Origin: Bacillota bacterium
GTDB lineage: Bacteria > Sysuimicrobiota > Sysuimicrobiia > Sysuimicrobiales > Segetimicrobiaceae
Length of the DNA stretch: 64,000 nt
Reading direction: 5' to 3'
NCBI GenBank assembly: GCA_021324255.1
Contig: JAJPJL010000130.1
Location: 1 to 64,000 of the forward strand
The translations under genes and the position numbers were made by a program. The stretch's first letter is position 1. Each line of letters begins with the position of its first letter. Below the pieces are notes generated by a model, which saw only the letters and a list, made by a program, of their open reading frames with translations, did no database searches and had not been told where the DNA came from. Shown in pieces: positions 18,451 through 27,051 of this stretch.

Positions 18451-19455
18451 TTAGCCCGAGGCGGCGGCTTGGCTCGTGGGCTCGGGTCGCCCCGACGCCG
18501 GGGCCGCGGCGTGACGCCCGAGTGTCCCCATGCGGCTCGGCCACAGCCCCTGGGGCCGCAGCAGCATGAGCAGGATCAAGCCGACCCCAAAAGCCAGCAT
18601 GCGCACGGTCTGAAACGCGCGCAGCACCTCGGGGAGGCCGACGATCACGACGGCCCCGAGCACGACGCCCGGCAGGCTGCCCATGCCGCCGAGGATCACG
18701 ACCATCAGGATGTTCACCGATTGGACGAAGGTGAAGCTCGTCGGATCGATCGCCGTCAGCTTCACGGCGAAGAACGACCCCGCCACGCCGCCCAGCAGCG
18801 CTCCCAGCATGTAGGCCTTGAGCTTCGCCGACACCGTGTTGATGCCCGCGGCCCGCGCCGCGATCTCGTCCTCGCGCACCGCGCGCCAGGCCCGTCCCAG
18901 GCGGGATCGCGCCGCGTTATGGGCGAGCATCAGGACGGCGGCCGCAAAGGCCAACCCAAGGTAGTACAAGGCCGCCGAACCGCTCAGCGTCACGGGGCCG
19001 ATGGAGGGACGCGGGATGCCCCAGACCCCGTCCGGCCCGCCCGAAAACGACAGGTTGGTGGCGGTAATGCGTACGATCTCCCCGAAGCCGAGCGTGACGA
19101 TCGCCAGGTAGTCGCTGCGCATGCGCAGGGTCGGCGCCCCGATGATCGCGCCCGATACGGTCGTGAGGCACGCCGCGACGGGGATCGTCAGCCAGTAACT
19201 CATGTGATGGTGCACCGTCAGGATCGCGCTCGAGTACGCGCCGATCGCAAAGAACGCCGCGTAGCCGAGGTCGAGCAGCCCCGCGTATCCGACGACGATG
19301 TTCAACCCGAGGCCGAGCATGACGTAGATCAGAATGAGGGTCGCGACATCCGTGACGTAGGCGTTCGCGGCGAGCGGAAGGACGAGCGCGGCGAGGCCCG
19401 TGGCGATCGCCAGGCCGGCGCGTATCGAGGCGATCTGCCGGCGGCGCGGGTCCAT
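18451..19455 (-). CDS. livM: Branched-chain amino-acid type ABC transporter permease LivM
   Basis: 334 residues with about nine hydrophobic helices. LGLGLNIVVGYAGLLDLGYA is the LivM hallmark and the cytoplasmic coupling loop has RAVREDEIAARAAGINTVSAK. ATG 19453-19455 overlaps the livH stop by one base (TGATG). No LivG/LivF ATPases follow; downstream is 181 bp without a gene, then the convergent GMC gene. The ATPase must come from elsewhere in the genome. Confidence 0.9.
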   Translation of the reverse strand: MDPRRRQIASIRAGLAIATGLAALVLPLAANAYVTDVATLILIYVMLGLGLNIVVGYAGLLDLGYAAFFAIGAYSSAILTVHHHMSYWLTIPVAACLTTVSGAIIGAPTLRMRSDYLAIVTLGFGEIVRITATNLSFSGGPDGVWGIPRPSIGPVTLSGSAALYYLGLAFAAAVLMLAHNAARSRLGRAWRAVREDEIAARAAGINTVSAKLKAYMLGALLGGVAGSFFAVKLTAIDPTSFTFVQSVNILMVVILGGMGSLPGVVLGAVVIVGLPEVLRAFQTVRMLAFGVGLILLMLLRPQGLWPSRMGTLGRHAAAPASGRPEPTSQAAASG

Positions 19456-20354
19456 CACATCCGCTCGACGACCCGCTCGCCGAGCAACCCGCGGGGCCGC
19501 ACCACAAGGATGAGAATGAGGATGCCAAAGGTGACGACGTCCTTCCACCGGCCGGAGATGTATCCGGTCGCCAGGCTCTCGACGATGCCGACGATGAAGC
19601 CGCCGAGCATCGCGCCCGGGATGTTGCCGATCCCGCCGAGCACCGCCGCCGTAAACGCCTTCAGGCCCGCCAGGAACCCCATCAGAAACGAGATCTGGCC
19701 GTAGTACAGCCCCGTCATGACGCCGCCGAACGCCGCGAGCGCGGACCCCACGAAGAAGGTCGCGGCGATGACGCGGCTGACGTCGATGCCCATCAGGCGC
19801 GCCGCGTCTTGATTGATGGCCAGGGCCCGCATCGCCAGGCCGAGCTTCGTGCGGTGCACCAGCACGTAGAGGGCCAGCATCAGCGCGAGGCTGACCAGGA
19901 AGATCGTCACCTGCATCCACGACACGACGAGATCGCCGAGCGCCGGGCCCCCGGTGTCGAAGAGGCTCGGGTAAACGAGGAACGACGGGCTGTAGATCAG
20001 CAAGAGGCTGTACTCCAGCGTGAGCGAGGCGCCGATCGCCGAGATGAGGATCGACAGCGGCGACCGGAGCAGCGGCCGGTACGCCACGCGGTAGATCAGG
20101 ACCCCGAGGAGCCCCGTCGCGCCCATGGACACCACCAAGCCGAGGGCCGTCAGGACGAGCGGGTTGCGGAGGTGCAGCCCGGCCAGGAGCGACAGCATCG
20201 AGAGGCCGATGAACGCCCCGACGCTGTAGAGGTCTCCCTGCGCAAAGTTGATCAGGCGGATGATGCCGTACACCATCGTGTAGCCGAGGGCGATCAGCGC
20301 GTAAAAGGCCCCGACCGTCAAGCCGTTGACCAGTTGCTGGAGCGCAACGTCCAC
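19455..20354 (-). CDS. livH: Branched-chain amino-acid type ABC transporter permease LivH
   Basis: 299 residues. The start MDVALQQLVNGLTVGAFYAL, followed by YTMVYGIIRLINFAQGD, is diagnostic of LivH. The coupling helix MRALAINQDAARLMGID is present. It is transcribed after the substrate-binding protein, separated from it by 110 bp containing a strong hairpin, and overlaps livM by one base. Confidence 0.9.
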   Translation of the reverse strand: MDVALQQLVNGLTVGAFYALIALGYTMVYGIIRLINFAQGDLYSVGAFIGLSMLSLLAGLHLRNPLVLTALGLVVSMGATGLLGVLIYRVAYRPLLRSPLSILISAIGASLTLEYSLLLIYSPSFLVYPSLFDTGGPALGDLVVSWMQVTIFLVSLALMLALYVLVHRTKLGLAMRALAINQDAARLMGIDVSRVIAATFFVGSALAAFGGVMTGLYYGQISFLMGFLAGLKAFTAAVLGGIGNIPGAMLGGFIVGIVESLATGYISGRWKDVVTFGILILILVVRPRGLLGERVVERM

Positions 20355-20375
20355 GCGATGTCTCCGGACACGAAC

Positions 20376-20401
20376 GAGGCCGCCCCTCCCGGGGCGGCCT
20401 C
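20376..20401 (-). terminator. Intercistronic hairpin between binding-protein gene and livH
   Basis: A perfect 11-bp inverted repeat (GAGGCCGCCCC and its complement) with a TCCC loop. No U-tract follows on the minus strand, so it is more likely an mRNA-stabilising or attenuating stem. Such stems often raise binding-protein expression over the permeases. Confidence 0.6.
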
Positions 20402-20464
20402 ATCGCGGCGCGGCGGGCGCCGACCCGGCGTCGGCTCAAGCGGCGCCCGCCGGAACCGCCTCGC

Positions 20465-21595
20465 CTACGCGGCCGCGCGGTAGGCCGTGAACTCCCCGTC
20501 CCGGATCTCGAGCACCATGTAATTGACGCCGGCCCGGTCGCCCTTGGCGTTGAAGGAAATCGTCCCGGTGATCCCCTTGAAGTCCGTGGTCCGCGCGAGC
20601 GCCTTGATGATCGCCGCCCGATCGGTCGTGTTCGCCCGCTTGATCGCCGCGATGGTGATGTTGACCGCGTCGTACTCGTACGCCGAGTACGGGCCGGGCG
20701 CGTGGCCGTACTTGGCGCGGTAGGCGGCGATGTACGCCTTGGCCTCCGGCAGGAACTGGGCGAGCGGTGCGGACGTCACGAGCACCCCGTCGGCCGCGGC
20801 TCCCGCTTCCTTGATGAACGTCGGATCGTTGTTGGCGTCACCGGCCATGAACTCGCCCGGCACGCGGAGTGCCTTGAACTGCCGCGCCAGCAGCCCGCCT
20901 TCGGCGTAGTATCCCGTGAAGTAGAGGACGTCGGGCCTGAGGCTCTTGATGCGGGTGAGCGTCGCCGTGAAGTCTTTCTCCCCCGGCGTGATCGCGTCGA
21001 AGAAGACGACGTGCACGCCGGGCTTGCCGGCGAGGGCGGTGCGCGTGGCCTCGGCCAGTCCCTTCGCGTAGACGGTGTTGTCGTGCACGATCGCGATGCG
21101 GTGGGCGTGCAGGTCGTCCACCATGAAATTGGCGGCAAACGGCCCTTGCTGATCGTCGCGGCCGATGTCGCGGAACACGTTATCGAACCCCTGCTCCGTG
21201 AGCTGCGGGTTCGTCGACGCGTCGGCGACGAACGCGACCCCCGCGGTATGGAAGACGCCGCTCTCCGGCAGCGCCGCCGACGAGCAGTAGCCGCCGGCGA
21301 CGGCCACGACGCCGGCGTCCACCAACTTCTGCGCGGCCGTCACACCCTGCTGCGCATCGCACGCGTCATCCGCGGACACGATCTCGATCTGCCGGCCGAG
21401 CACCCCGCCCCTGGCATTCGCCTGATCGGCGGCGAGCCGGGCACCGTTGAGGATGTCCTGGCCGGCCTCCGCGCTCCCGCCGGACAAGGGCACGGGGACG
21501 CCGAGTTTGACGGGCGCTCCCTGCGCCCCGCCTGCCGGAGCACACAGCGCCAACACGACGACGACGAGCACGCTCACCGGCGCAAACCTACGCAT
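20465..21595 (-). CDS. ABC transporter substrate-binding protein, branched-chain amino-acid (LivK) family
   Basis: 376 residues. A signal peptide (MRRFAPVSVLVVVVLALCAP, cleavage near GGAQGAP) precedes the type-I periplasmic binding fold: VKLGVPVPLSGGSAEAGQDI, NGARLAADQANARGGVLGR and AVAGGYCSSAALPESGVF. The start at ATG 21593-21595 has GGGAGGTG upstream; the frame extends to 21691 without a ribosome site. Two Cys pairs in the mature part could form disulfides. The ligand is unknown (amino acid, urea, amide and aromatic binders share this fold). A PHO-box-like promoter sits about 40-105 bp upstream, so it may be induced by a PhoB-type regulator. Confidence 0.88.
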   Translation of the reverse strand: MRRFAPVSVLVVVVLALCAPAGGAQGAPVKLGVPVPLSGGSAEAGQDILNGARLAADQANARGGVLGRQIEIVSADDACDAQQGVTAAQKLVDAGVVAVAGGYCSSAALPESGVFHTAGVAFVADASTNPQLTEQGFDNVFRDIGRDDQQGPFAANFMVDDLHAHRIAIVHDNTVYAKGLAEATRTALAGKPGVHVVFFDAITPGEKDFTATLTRIKSLRPDVLYFTGYYAEGGLLARQFKALRVPGEFMAGDANNDPTFIKEAGAAADGVLVTSAPLAQFLPEAKAYIAAYRAKYGHAPGPYSAYEYDAVNITIAAIKRANTTDRAAIIKALARTTDFKGITGTISFNAKGDRAGVNYMVLEIRDGEFTAYRAAA

Positions 21596-21632
21596 CCCTG
21601 CACCTCCCATCGTGCGATCGCGGGGCAGGTCT

Positions 21633-21700
21633 ACCGTACTCCCGCGGCCGGGTCCTGACGTTGCCGGCGTCCCAACGCCAGGCAAATTCACGGTAAATTC
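21633..21700 (-). promoter_or_regulatory. PHO-box-like 11-bp repeat promoter upstream of the ABC binding protein
   Basis: Read on the minus strand: units AATTTACCGTG, AATTTGCCTGG, CGTTGGGACGC and CGGCAACGTCA in tandem at 11-bp spacing, then 17 bp, then a -10 hexamer TACGGT (21633-21638). Transcription would begin near 21626, giving a leader of about 30 nt with the GGGAGGTG ribosome site. The same architecture recurs at 29.1, 29.7, 30.1, 30.5 and 33.7 kb. Confidence 0.7.
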
Positions 21701-21784
21701 TGCCGCGTCATTCGGGCCGCCCCGCGGACGCGTTGAAGCCTCCCGCGTCCGGGCGGGACGTGTGTTGCGAGGCGAGCCGTGCGG

Positions 21785-23185
21785 TTATCGCCGGACGCGT
21801 GATTTGAGGAACGCGATCAACTCATCCAGCTGCTGCGGCGTCATGTTGTTGGCAAACGCCGGCATGTTGGTGCCGCCGTTCAGGATGCGCCAGGTCATCT
21901 GGTCCGTGCTCAACCGGTCGCCGACGTCGGTCAGGTCGGGACCCCGATTCCCTCCGTGACCGGCGATCGCGTGGCAGTACTCGCAGCCCTTGTCGTGGAA
22001 GAGCCGCGCGCCCGCCGCCACCGGACCGCTCGCGGCGCCGACGACCTGCTCCGGCAACAGGCGTGCGCTGAAATCCGGAGACCACGGAGCGCGGACCCCG
22101 GCGATCCAGAGCGTGGCGATCATGAGGCAGACGACGCCGACGCTCGCGACCGCCCACGGGCGGCGCGAGGGGCTTCGCTCCCCCCGATTCGAGACGAACG
22201 GAATCGCGAGCAACACCACCGCGGCGAGGAGCGGCCCGGCAATCATGAAGGCATTTTCCAGCTTCGGCGGGATCAGCGCGAGCGCCGCGAAGTACCACAG
22301 CAGGTACCAGTCGGGCCGGGGGTCGGCGTTCAGCTGCGTTGGATCCGGCGGCTGGTCCAGCTGCGGGGGCCCGACGGCCACGGCCAGCAGCACGATCGCC
22401 GTGATGATCCCGACGCCAAACACGACATCGCGCCAGGCGGCGTCGGGCCAGAACGGCCGGCCCTCGCGCTCCAGCATCGCATGATACCAGGCGCGGTACG
22501 TGCCGGGGTCCACGGGGCGGCCGGCCACGGGCGGCTCGGAGATGCCGTGGTGCAGGACCAGCCACAGATGGACGCCCACGAAGACGAAGATAATCGCCGG
22601 GATGAAAAAGACGTGGAAGGCATAGAACCGGCTCAGGGTCTCTCCGCTCCACGTGTCGCCCGCCAGCACGAAGTGCGCGATCGCGCCGCCGATGTACGGG
22701 ATGCGGCCCGCCTGCTCCGCGGTGACCGCCACGGTCCACACGGCCGTCTGGTCCCAGCGCAGGAGCTGGCCCGTGAACGCGATGACGATCGTCACCATGA
22801 ACAGGACCACACCGGTCAACCAGTTGGCCTCCCGCGGGTACTTGTACGCGCCCATCAGAAACACGCGGGCCATGTGGAGCCCGATGAGCAAGATCATCGC
22901 CGATGCGCCCCAATAGTGGATCCCGCGGAGCACGCGGCCGAACGGCGCATCGTGCGTGATGAACTGCAGCGTCTGGTACGCGTTGTTGGTGGACGGGATG
23001 TACATGAGGGCAAGCGCGATTCCGGTCACGACCTGCACGATGAACGCGAACAGGGTCGCGCTTCCCAAGACATAGTACCAGCGGGCGGTCGGCGGCACGG
23101 GATGGCGCAGGACCGGCCCCAAGGTCTTGGACACACCGAGCCGGTCGTCCAGCACCTCCCATGCGCGCCGCAGGCGATCCCTCAC
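21785..23185 (-). CDS. Cytochrome b (bc/b6f-type) fused to a C-terminal cytochrome c domain
   Basis: 466 residues. Residues about 1-370 form an eight-helix cytochrome b. The first four-helix bundle has the haem histidines within GIHYWGASAMILLIGLHMAR and FYAFHVFFIPAIIFVFVGVH. The Qo motif is PDWYLLWYF, the PDWY variant of PEWY seen in Gram-positive and b6-like proteins. Residues about 385-466 form a cytochrome c domain with CEYCH and a later Met in GTNMPAF. Quinol oxidation and transfer to the c domain would occur on the outer face. Last gene of the six-gene bc/caa3 operon, 4 bp after the Rieske gene. Confidence 0.9.
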   Translation of the reverse strand: MRDRLRRAWEVLDDRLGVSKTLGPVLRHPVPPTARWYYVLGSATLFAFIVQVVTGIALALMYIPSTNNAYQTLQFITHDAPFGRVLRGIHYWGASAMILLIGLHMARVFLMGAYKYPREANWLTGVVLFMVTIVIAFTGQLLRWDQTAVWTVAVTAEQAGRIPYIGGAIAHFVLAGDTWSGETLSRFYAFHVFFIPAIIFVFVGVHLWLVLHHGISEPPVAGRPVDPGTYRAWYHAMLEREGRPFWPDAAWRDVVFGVGIITAIVLLAVAVGPPQLDQPPDPTQLNADPRPDWYLLWYFAALALIPPKLENAFMIAGPLLAAVVLLAIPFVSNRGERSPSRRPWAVASVGVVCLMIATLWIAGVRAPWSPDFSARLLPEQVVGAASGPVAAGARLFHDKGCEYCHAIAGHGGNRGPDLTDVGDRLSTDQMTWRILNGGTNMPAFANNMTPQQLDELIAFLKSRVRR

Positions 23186-23189
23186 GCCG

Positions 23190-23720
23190 CTACCTCACCG
23201 TGGTCACCGGCAACGGACTCGTCAGGATCTCGACCTGCCCGTTGCGGACGCGCACCGGGTACCGGGGCAGGGGCTTTGGCGGCGGACCCGCCGCCACCGT
23301 CCCGTCCTTGTAGTACACGCCCCCATGGCATGGGCAGAGGAACAACTCCGCGTCCTGCAGCCACCGCACCGGACACCCCAGGTGCGTGCAGTTGACGGAG
23401 AACGCCACGAACTGCGCGGGTCCGTCGCGGCGCAGCCACGCCGCGGTCCGCGCGACAACACCGGCCCACGGGAGCGGCGAGGAATCGACAAAGGAGACCT
23501 TCGACGTCGTCCCGACCGCAAACTGGTCGACCGAGCCGACCGGCCGCCAGACCTGCACCACCCGCTCCAACAACGGCGCGATGAGGAACCCCACGAAGGG
23601 AACCGCGACGATCAGGCCGGCAAAGAGGCTCAAGCCGAGGCAGAGCCGGGTCAGAAAGTCACGCCGCCGGATCTCCTCCGCGCCCTCGGATCGACCCGAT
23701 GCCGGGACCCCGCTACTCAT
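23190..23720 (-). CDS. qcrA: Rieske iron-sulfur protein of the cytochrome bc complex
   Basis: 176 residues. A twin-arginine anchor ([20 protein letters not shown]) precedes the Rieske domain with CTHLGC and CPCHGG, providing two Cys, two His and the disulfide Cys pair typical of bc-type Rieske proteins. A Pro loop ([11 protein letters not shown]) follows. It lies 4 bp before cytochrome b and overlaps the cox4-like gene by 8 bp. Confidence 0.92.
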   Translation of the reverse strand: MSSGVPASGRSEGAEEIRRRDFLTRLCLGLSLFAGLIVAVPFVGFLIAPLLERVVQVWRPVGSVDQFAVGTTSKVSFVDSSPLPWAGVVARTAAWLRRDGPAQFVAFSVNCTHLGCPVRWLQDAELFLCPCHGGVYYKDGTVAAGPPPKPLPRYPVRVRNGQVEILTSPLPVTTVR

Positions 23721-23979
23721 GGGACCGTCCTTCCGCCCGGATCTCCTGGATCCAACCTCCCACGGAAAGCGCGAGGAGCCCGACGCCGGCGGCGACGATC
23801 ACATAGGACGTCACCACGCCCCAAAAGATCAGGACGGTGCCCAGGGCCGTGGCGACCGGCCAGAGCGTGCGCCGGGGAAGATGCTCCGGGATCGGCGCGT
23901 TCCAGCCCTCGTACTCCCGCGGTCCGCCGGACCCGGCGTCCTCTGCCGGCGCCCCCGCCTCATGCCATGGGTGTGACAT
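23713..23979 (-). CDS. Cytochrome c oxidase subunit IV-like small membrane protein
   Basis: 88 residues with two hydrophobic helices (about 38-58 and 60-77). [20 protein letters not shown] is the usual start of actinobacterial and Chloroflexi-type caa3 subunit IV proteins. ATG 23979 has GGGAGG about 9 nt upstream and overlaps the ctaG end by 20 bp. Assignment rests mostly on context and helix pattern. Confidence 0.72.
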   Translation of the reverse strand: MSHPWHEAGAPAEDAGSGGPREYEGWNAPIPEHLPRRTLWPVATALGTVLIFWGVVTSYVIVAAGVGLLALSVGGWIQEIRAEGRSHE

Positions 23980-24817
23980 ACCGCCGTGCCTCCCGGCCGG
24001 GCGGGGCCGCGTCGCCCGCCCTCAGCTCCTGCTCGTCCCCTTCCCGATACCACCGGCCGAGTGTCGCCAGAATCGCGCACAGGTACACGAGCCCGCCGGG
24101 CACCCACATCAGCAGGCCCCCCACCTGCTCGTCCACTGCCGGCGTGAGCCCCCAGCCGCCGCGGATCGTCGGAAGCAGTCCCAGCGGGTCGTGCGGGTGC
24201 AGGTAGGCCGGATACAGACCCGGCGGTGCAAAGGTGAGCACGATCCCGAGGCCGCTGGATGCCAGGGAGGCCGCCAGCAGGTACAGGACCGTGCCCAGGG
24301 CCGGCGTCCGCGCCTCCGCGAGGGGCGCACACACCGGCCACCAGAAGATGGTGCTCGCGACGAGGAAGCTGAGGTGCTGTCCGATGTGCACGAGATCGCT
24401 GGCGAGCGCCCGATTGTACAGCGCGGGCACGTGCCACGCGCAGAGGGTGCCCGTTCCAATGATCCACGCGGGCGCGGGGCGACGCAGGGCGCGCTCGATG
24501 CGGCGCACCGCGGGGATCGCCAGCGCGGCGCGCGCCCATGCGGGGCGGATGCCCAAGATCAAGAGCGGCGGAACGATCAGCACGAGAAGCATGTGCTGCG
24601 CCATGTGCGCGCTGAACAGATAGCGGTCCCCGAGCCCGTCGAGCGGCGAATCGAGCGCGAGCAACAACACCGAGGCGCCGGCCATGAACGACAGGGTGCG
24701 CCGCCACCCGAGCGGCCGGCCGGCGAGACCGAGGTAGACGCCCGCGAGCGCGGCGCACCCGGCGGCGGTCGACGGCTCCCACGGCCACGTCAGCGCGAGC
24801 GCGTGCCACGTCGTCAC
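23960..24817 (-). CDS. ctaG: CtaG, caa3-type cytochrome oxidase assembly factor
   Basis: 285 residues, seven hydrophobic helices, starting at a GTG overlapping the coxA-C stop (GTGA). YLFSAHMAQHMLLVLIVPPL carries the paired-His motif of the Caa3_CtaG family, and HIGQHLSFLVASTIFWWPV the second. Family members are needed for copper loading of caa3 oxidase. The frame continues upstream into antisense-like sequence within coxC, so the GTG is the sensible start. Confidence 0.85.
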   Translation of the reverse strand: MTTWHALALTWPWEPSTAAGCAALAGVYLGLAGRPLGWRRTLSFMAGASVLLLALDSPLDGLGDRYLFSAHMAQHMLLVLIVPPLLILGIRPAWARAALAIPAVRRIERALRRPAPAWIIGTGTLCAWHVPALYNRALASDLVHIGQHLSFLVASTIFWWPVCAPLAEARTPALGTVLYLLAASLASSGLGIVLTFAPPGLYPAYLHPHDPLGLLPTIRGGWGLTPAVDEQVGGLLMWVPGGLVYLCAILATLGRWYREGDEQELRAGDAAPPGREARRYVTPMA

Positions 24818-27051
24818 TTGATGAACGCCCACACGTAGATCAGCGTGTAGAGCACGATCCAGACGGCGTCGACGAAGTGCCAGTACAAGGAGACGGATTC
24901 GACGCCCACGGACGTGCGCCCGCGGAACTGGCCGAGCAAGGCCAGCACAAACAGCATGCCCAGCAACAGCAGCCCGAGAAACACGTGCAGGCCGTGAAAC
25001 CCGGTGAGCGTGAAGAACGTGGCGCCGAACAGGTCCCGCGCCACGGTCACGTTGGACGTCAGCAGCCCGAGCCACTCGCGCCCCTGGCCGAACAAGAACA
25101 GCGCGCCGAGCACGATCGTGACGCCGAGCCAGGCGATAAAGCTCGTGCGGCGGCCCCGATGCTGCTCGCGCATGCCCCACCACAGCGTGACGCTGCTGGC
25201 GATCAAAAACGCGGTGTTGAGCCCCGCGGCGGCGGGGTGCAGCACCTGCGACGCGGTTGGCCCCGGCGACGGATTCAGGTGGTAGTAGGCGTAGGAGATG
25301 ATGAGGACAAGAAAGAACGTCGCCTCGGACCCGATAAAGATGAGCATGCCCATCTGGGCCGGCGGCATCGCAGGGCGCCGCGTGCGCCGGGCCAGCTCCC
25401 GCCACCACGGCGGCCGGCCGGACGCGGCGGGGTGCGCCAGGTCCCACAGCGGGCGGCGGCCCCAGATGGGAGGGACCCGGTCGAAGTTGTGCTCGGGCGG
25501 CGGCGAGGACGTGGCCCACTCCAGGCTCCACGCGCCCCACGGATTATCCCCGGCCGGCGCGCCGCGGCGCAGGCTCCGCAGCATGTTCCAAATGAACACC
25601 AGCACCGAGAGCGCCAGGATGTACGACCCGATCGTCGACACGACGTTGAACGAGCCCCAGTACGGCAGGTTGGGGTACGTGAAGACACGCCGCGGGATCC
25701 CCATCAGGCCGAGCACGTGCTGGATCATGAACGTCAGGTTGAACCCGACCAAGGCGAGCCAAAAATGCCACTTGCCCAATGTCTCGTCCAAGAGCCGGCC
25801 GGTCATCTTGGGGAACCAGTAGTAGAACGCGCCGAACATTCCGAACGCGGTGCCGCCGAACAGCACGTAATGCATGTGGGCGACGACGTAGTACGTGTCC
25901 TCCACTTGCCAGTCCACGGGTACGGCCGTGAAGCTCACCCCGCTGATGCCGCCGATCGTGAACATCGCGAGGAACGCGAGGCAGAAGAGCATCGCCGTCG
26001 TCAGCCGGATCGAACCCCGCCACAGCGTCGCCGTCCAGTTCAGGATTTTGATGCCGGTCGGCACCGCGATGAGCATGCTCGAGATCGCGAAAAACACGTC
26101 GGACGCGAACCCGAGCCCGACCGCGAACATGTGGTGCGCCCACACGACGAGGCTCAGAAACGCGATCGCGGCGGTCGACGCGGCCACAAACTCGTATCCG
26201 TAGATCGGCTTGCTGCTGAACACCGGGATGATCTCCGAGATCATCCCGAACGCGGGCAGCACCATGATGTAGACCTCGGGGTGCCCGAACGCCCAGAAGT
26301 AGTGCTGCCACAGCACGGCGGAGCCGCCGCCCTGCGGCGCGAACACATGGGCGTTGAGCAGCCGGTCGATCAGCAGCTCCACGAGCGAGGCATTCAGCAC
26401 CGGGAGCGCCAGCAGGATGAGCACCGAGTTGACGAGCACCATCCACGTGAACAGCGGCAGCCGGGTCAGCGCGAGCCCCGGCGCGCGGAGCGCCAGGATG
26501 GTCACCATCAGATTGATGCCGGCCGTGATGGTGCCGATGCCGGTGGACAGCAGGCCGAGCGCCCAGTAATCCACGCCGGTCGTCATGCTGTAGGGGCGCT
26601 CGCTGAGCGGCGCGTAGCTGAACCACCCGACGTCGGGCGCCCCGCCCGCCAGGTAGCTGTAGTAGAGCAACAGCCCCCCGAAGACCAAGAACCAGAAGCT
26701 CATCGCGTTCATGCGCGGGAAGGCGATGTCGCGCGCGCCGACCTGCAGCGGGACGAGGTAGGTCGCAAAGCCGATGAGCATCGGCATCACGACGAGGAAG
26801 ATCATCGTCGTGCCGTGCATCGTAAACAGCTCGTCGAACGTCCCCGGGCCGATGAGGGTGTTTTCGGGCCGGATCAGCTGGGTGCGCATGAGAAGCGCCT
26901 GCACGCCGCCGGCAAGGAAGAAGACGAGCGTGGCGATCAGGTACATGATCCCGATCTGTTTGTGGTCGAGCGAGGCGATCCACGCGAACAGCCCGGTGTC
27001 GCGAGTCTCCGCGGGCCGTGGAATGTCGCGCGGCAGCGACAGTTCGCTCAT
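24814..27051 (-). CDS. Cytochrome c oxidase subunits I and III fused (CoxA-CoxC)
   Basis: 745 residues. Residues about 1-550 are subunit I. The low-spin haem His is in FTMHGTTMIF and the CuB/Tyr site with the proton-channel Glu is in WAFGHPEVYIMVLPAFG. The CuB histidines are in VVWAHHMF and the haem ligands in VVAHMHYVLFGG. Residues about 555-745 are subunit III, with IGSEATFFLVLIISY and the terminal FHGLHVFLG ... YWHFVDAVWIVLYTLIY. The Glu in GHPEVY marks an A1-type haem-copper oxidase. ATG 27051 overlaps the coxB stop by 4 bp. An upstream in-frame extension to 27528 is coxB antisense. Confidence 0.93.
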   Translation of the reverse strand: MSELSLPRDIPRPAETRDTGLFAWIASLDHKQIGIMYLIATLVFFLAGGVQALLMRTQLIRPENTLIGPGTFDELFTMHGTTMIFLVVMPMLIGFATYLVPLQVGARDIAFPRMNAMSFWFLVFGGLLLYYSYLAGGAPDVGWFSYAPLSERPYSMTTGVDYWALGLLSTGIGTITAGINLMVTILALRAPGLALTRLPLFTWMVLVNSVLILLALPVLNASLVELLIDRLLNAHVFAPQGGGSAVLWQHYFWAFGHPEVYIMVLPAFGMISEIIPVFSSKPIYGYEFVAASTAAIAFLSLVVWAHHMFAVGLGFASDVFFAISSMLIAVPTGIKILNWTATLWRGSIRLTTAMLFCLAFLAMFTIGGISGVSFTAVPVDWQVEDTYYVVAHMHYVLFGGTAFGMFGAFYYWFPKMTGRLLDETLGKWHFWLALVGFNLTFMIQHVLGLMGIPRRVFTYPNLPYWGSFNVVSTIGSYILALSVLVFIWNMLRSLRRGAPAGDNPWGAWSLEWATSSPPPEHNFDRVPPIWGRRPLWDLAHPAASGRPPWWRELARRTRRPAMPPAQMGMLIFIGSEATFFLVLIISYAYYHLNPSPGPTASQVLHPAAAGLNTAFLIASSVTLWWGMREQHRGRRTSFIAWLGVTIVLGALFLFGQGREWLGLLTSNVTVARDLFGATFFTLTGFHGLHVFLGLLLLGMLFVLALLGQFRGRTSVGVESVSLYWHFVDAVWIVLYTLIYVWAFIK

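Noticed and set aside
18451-20439. A 662-codon minus-strand frame spanning livH and livM
   Set aside because: Only its last 334 codons are LivM. The first part is an out-of-frame reading of livH, which has its own frame and a TGATG junction.
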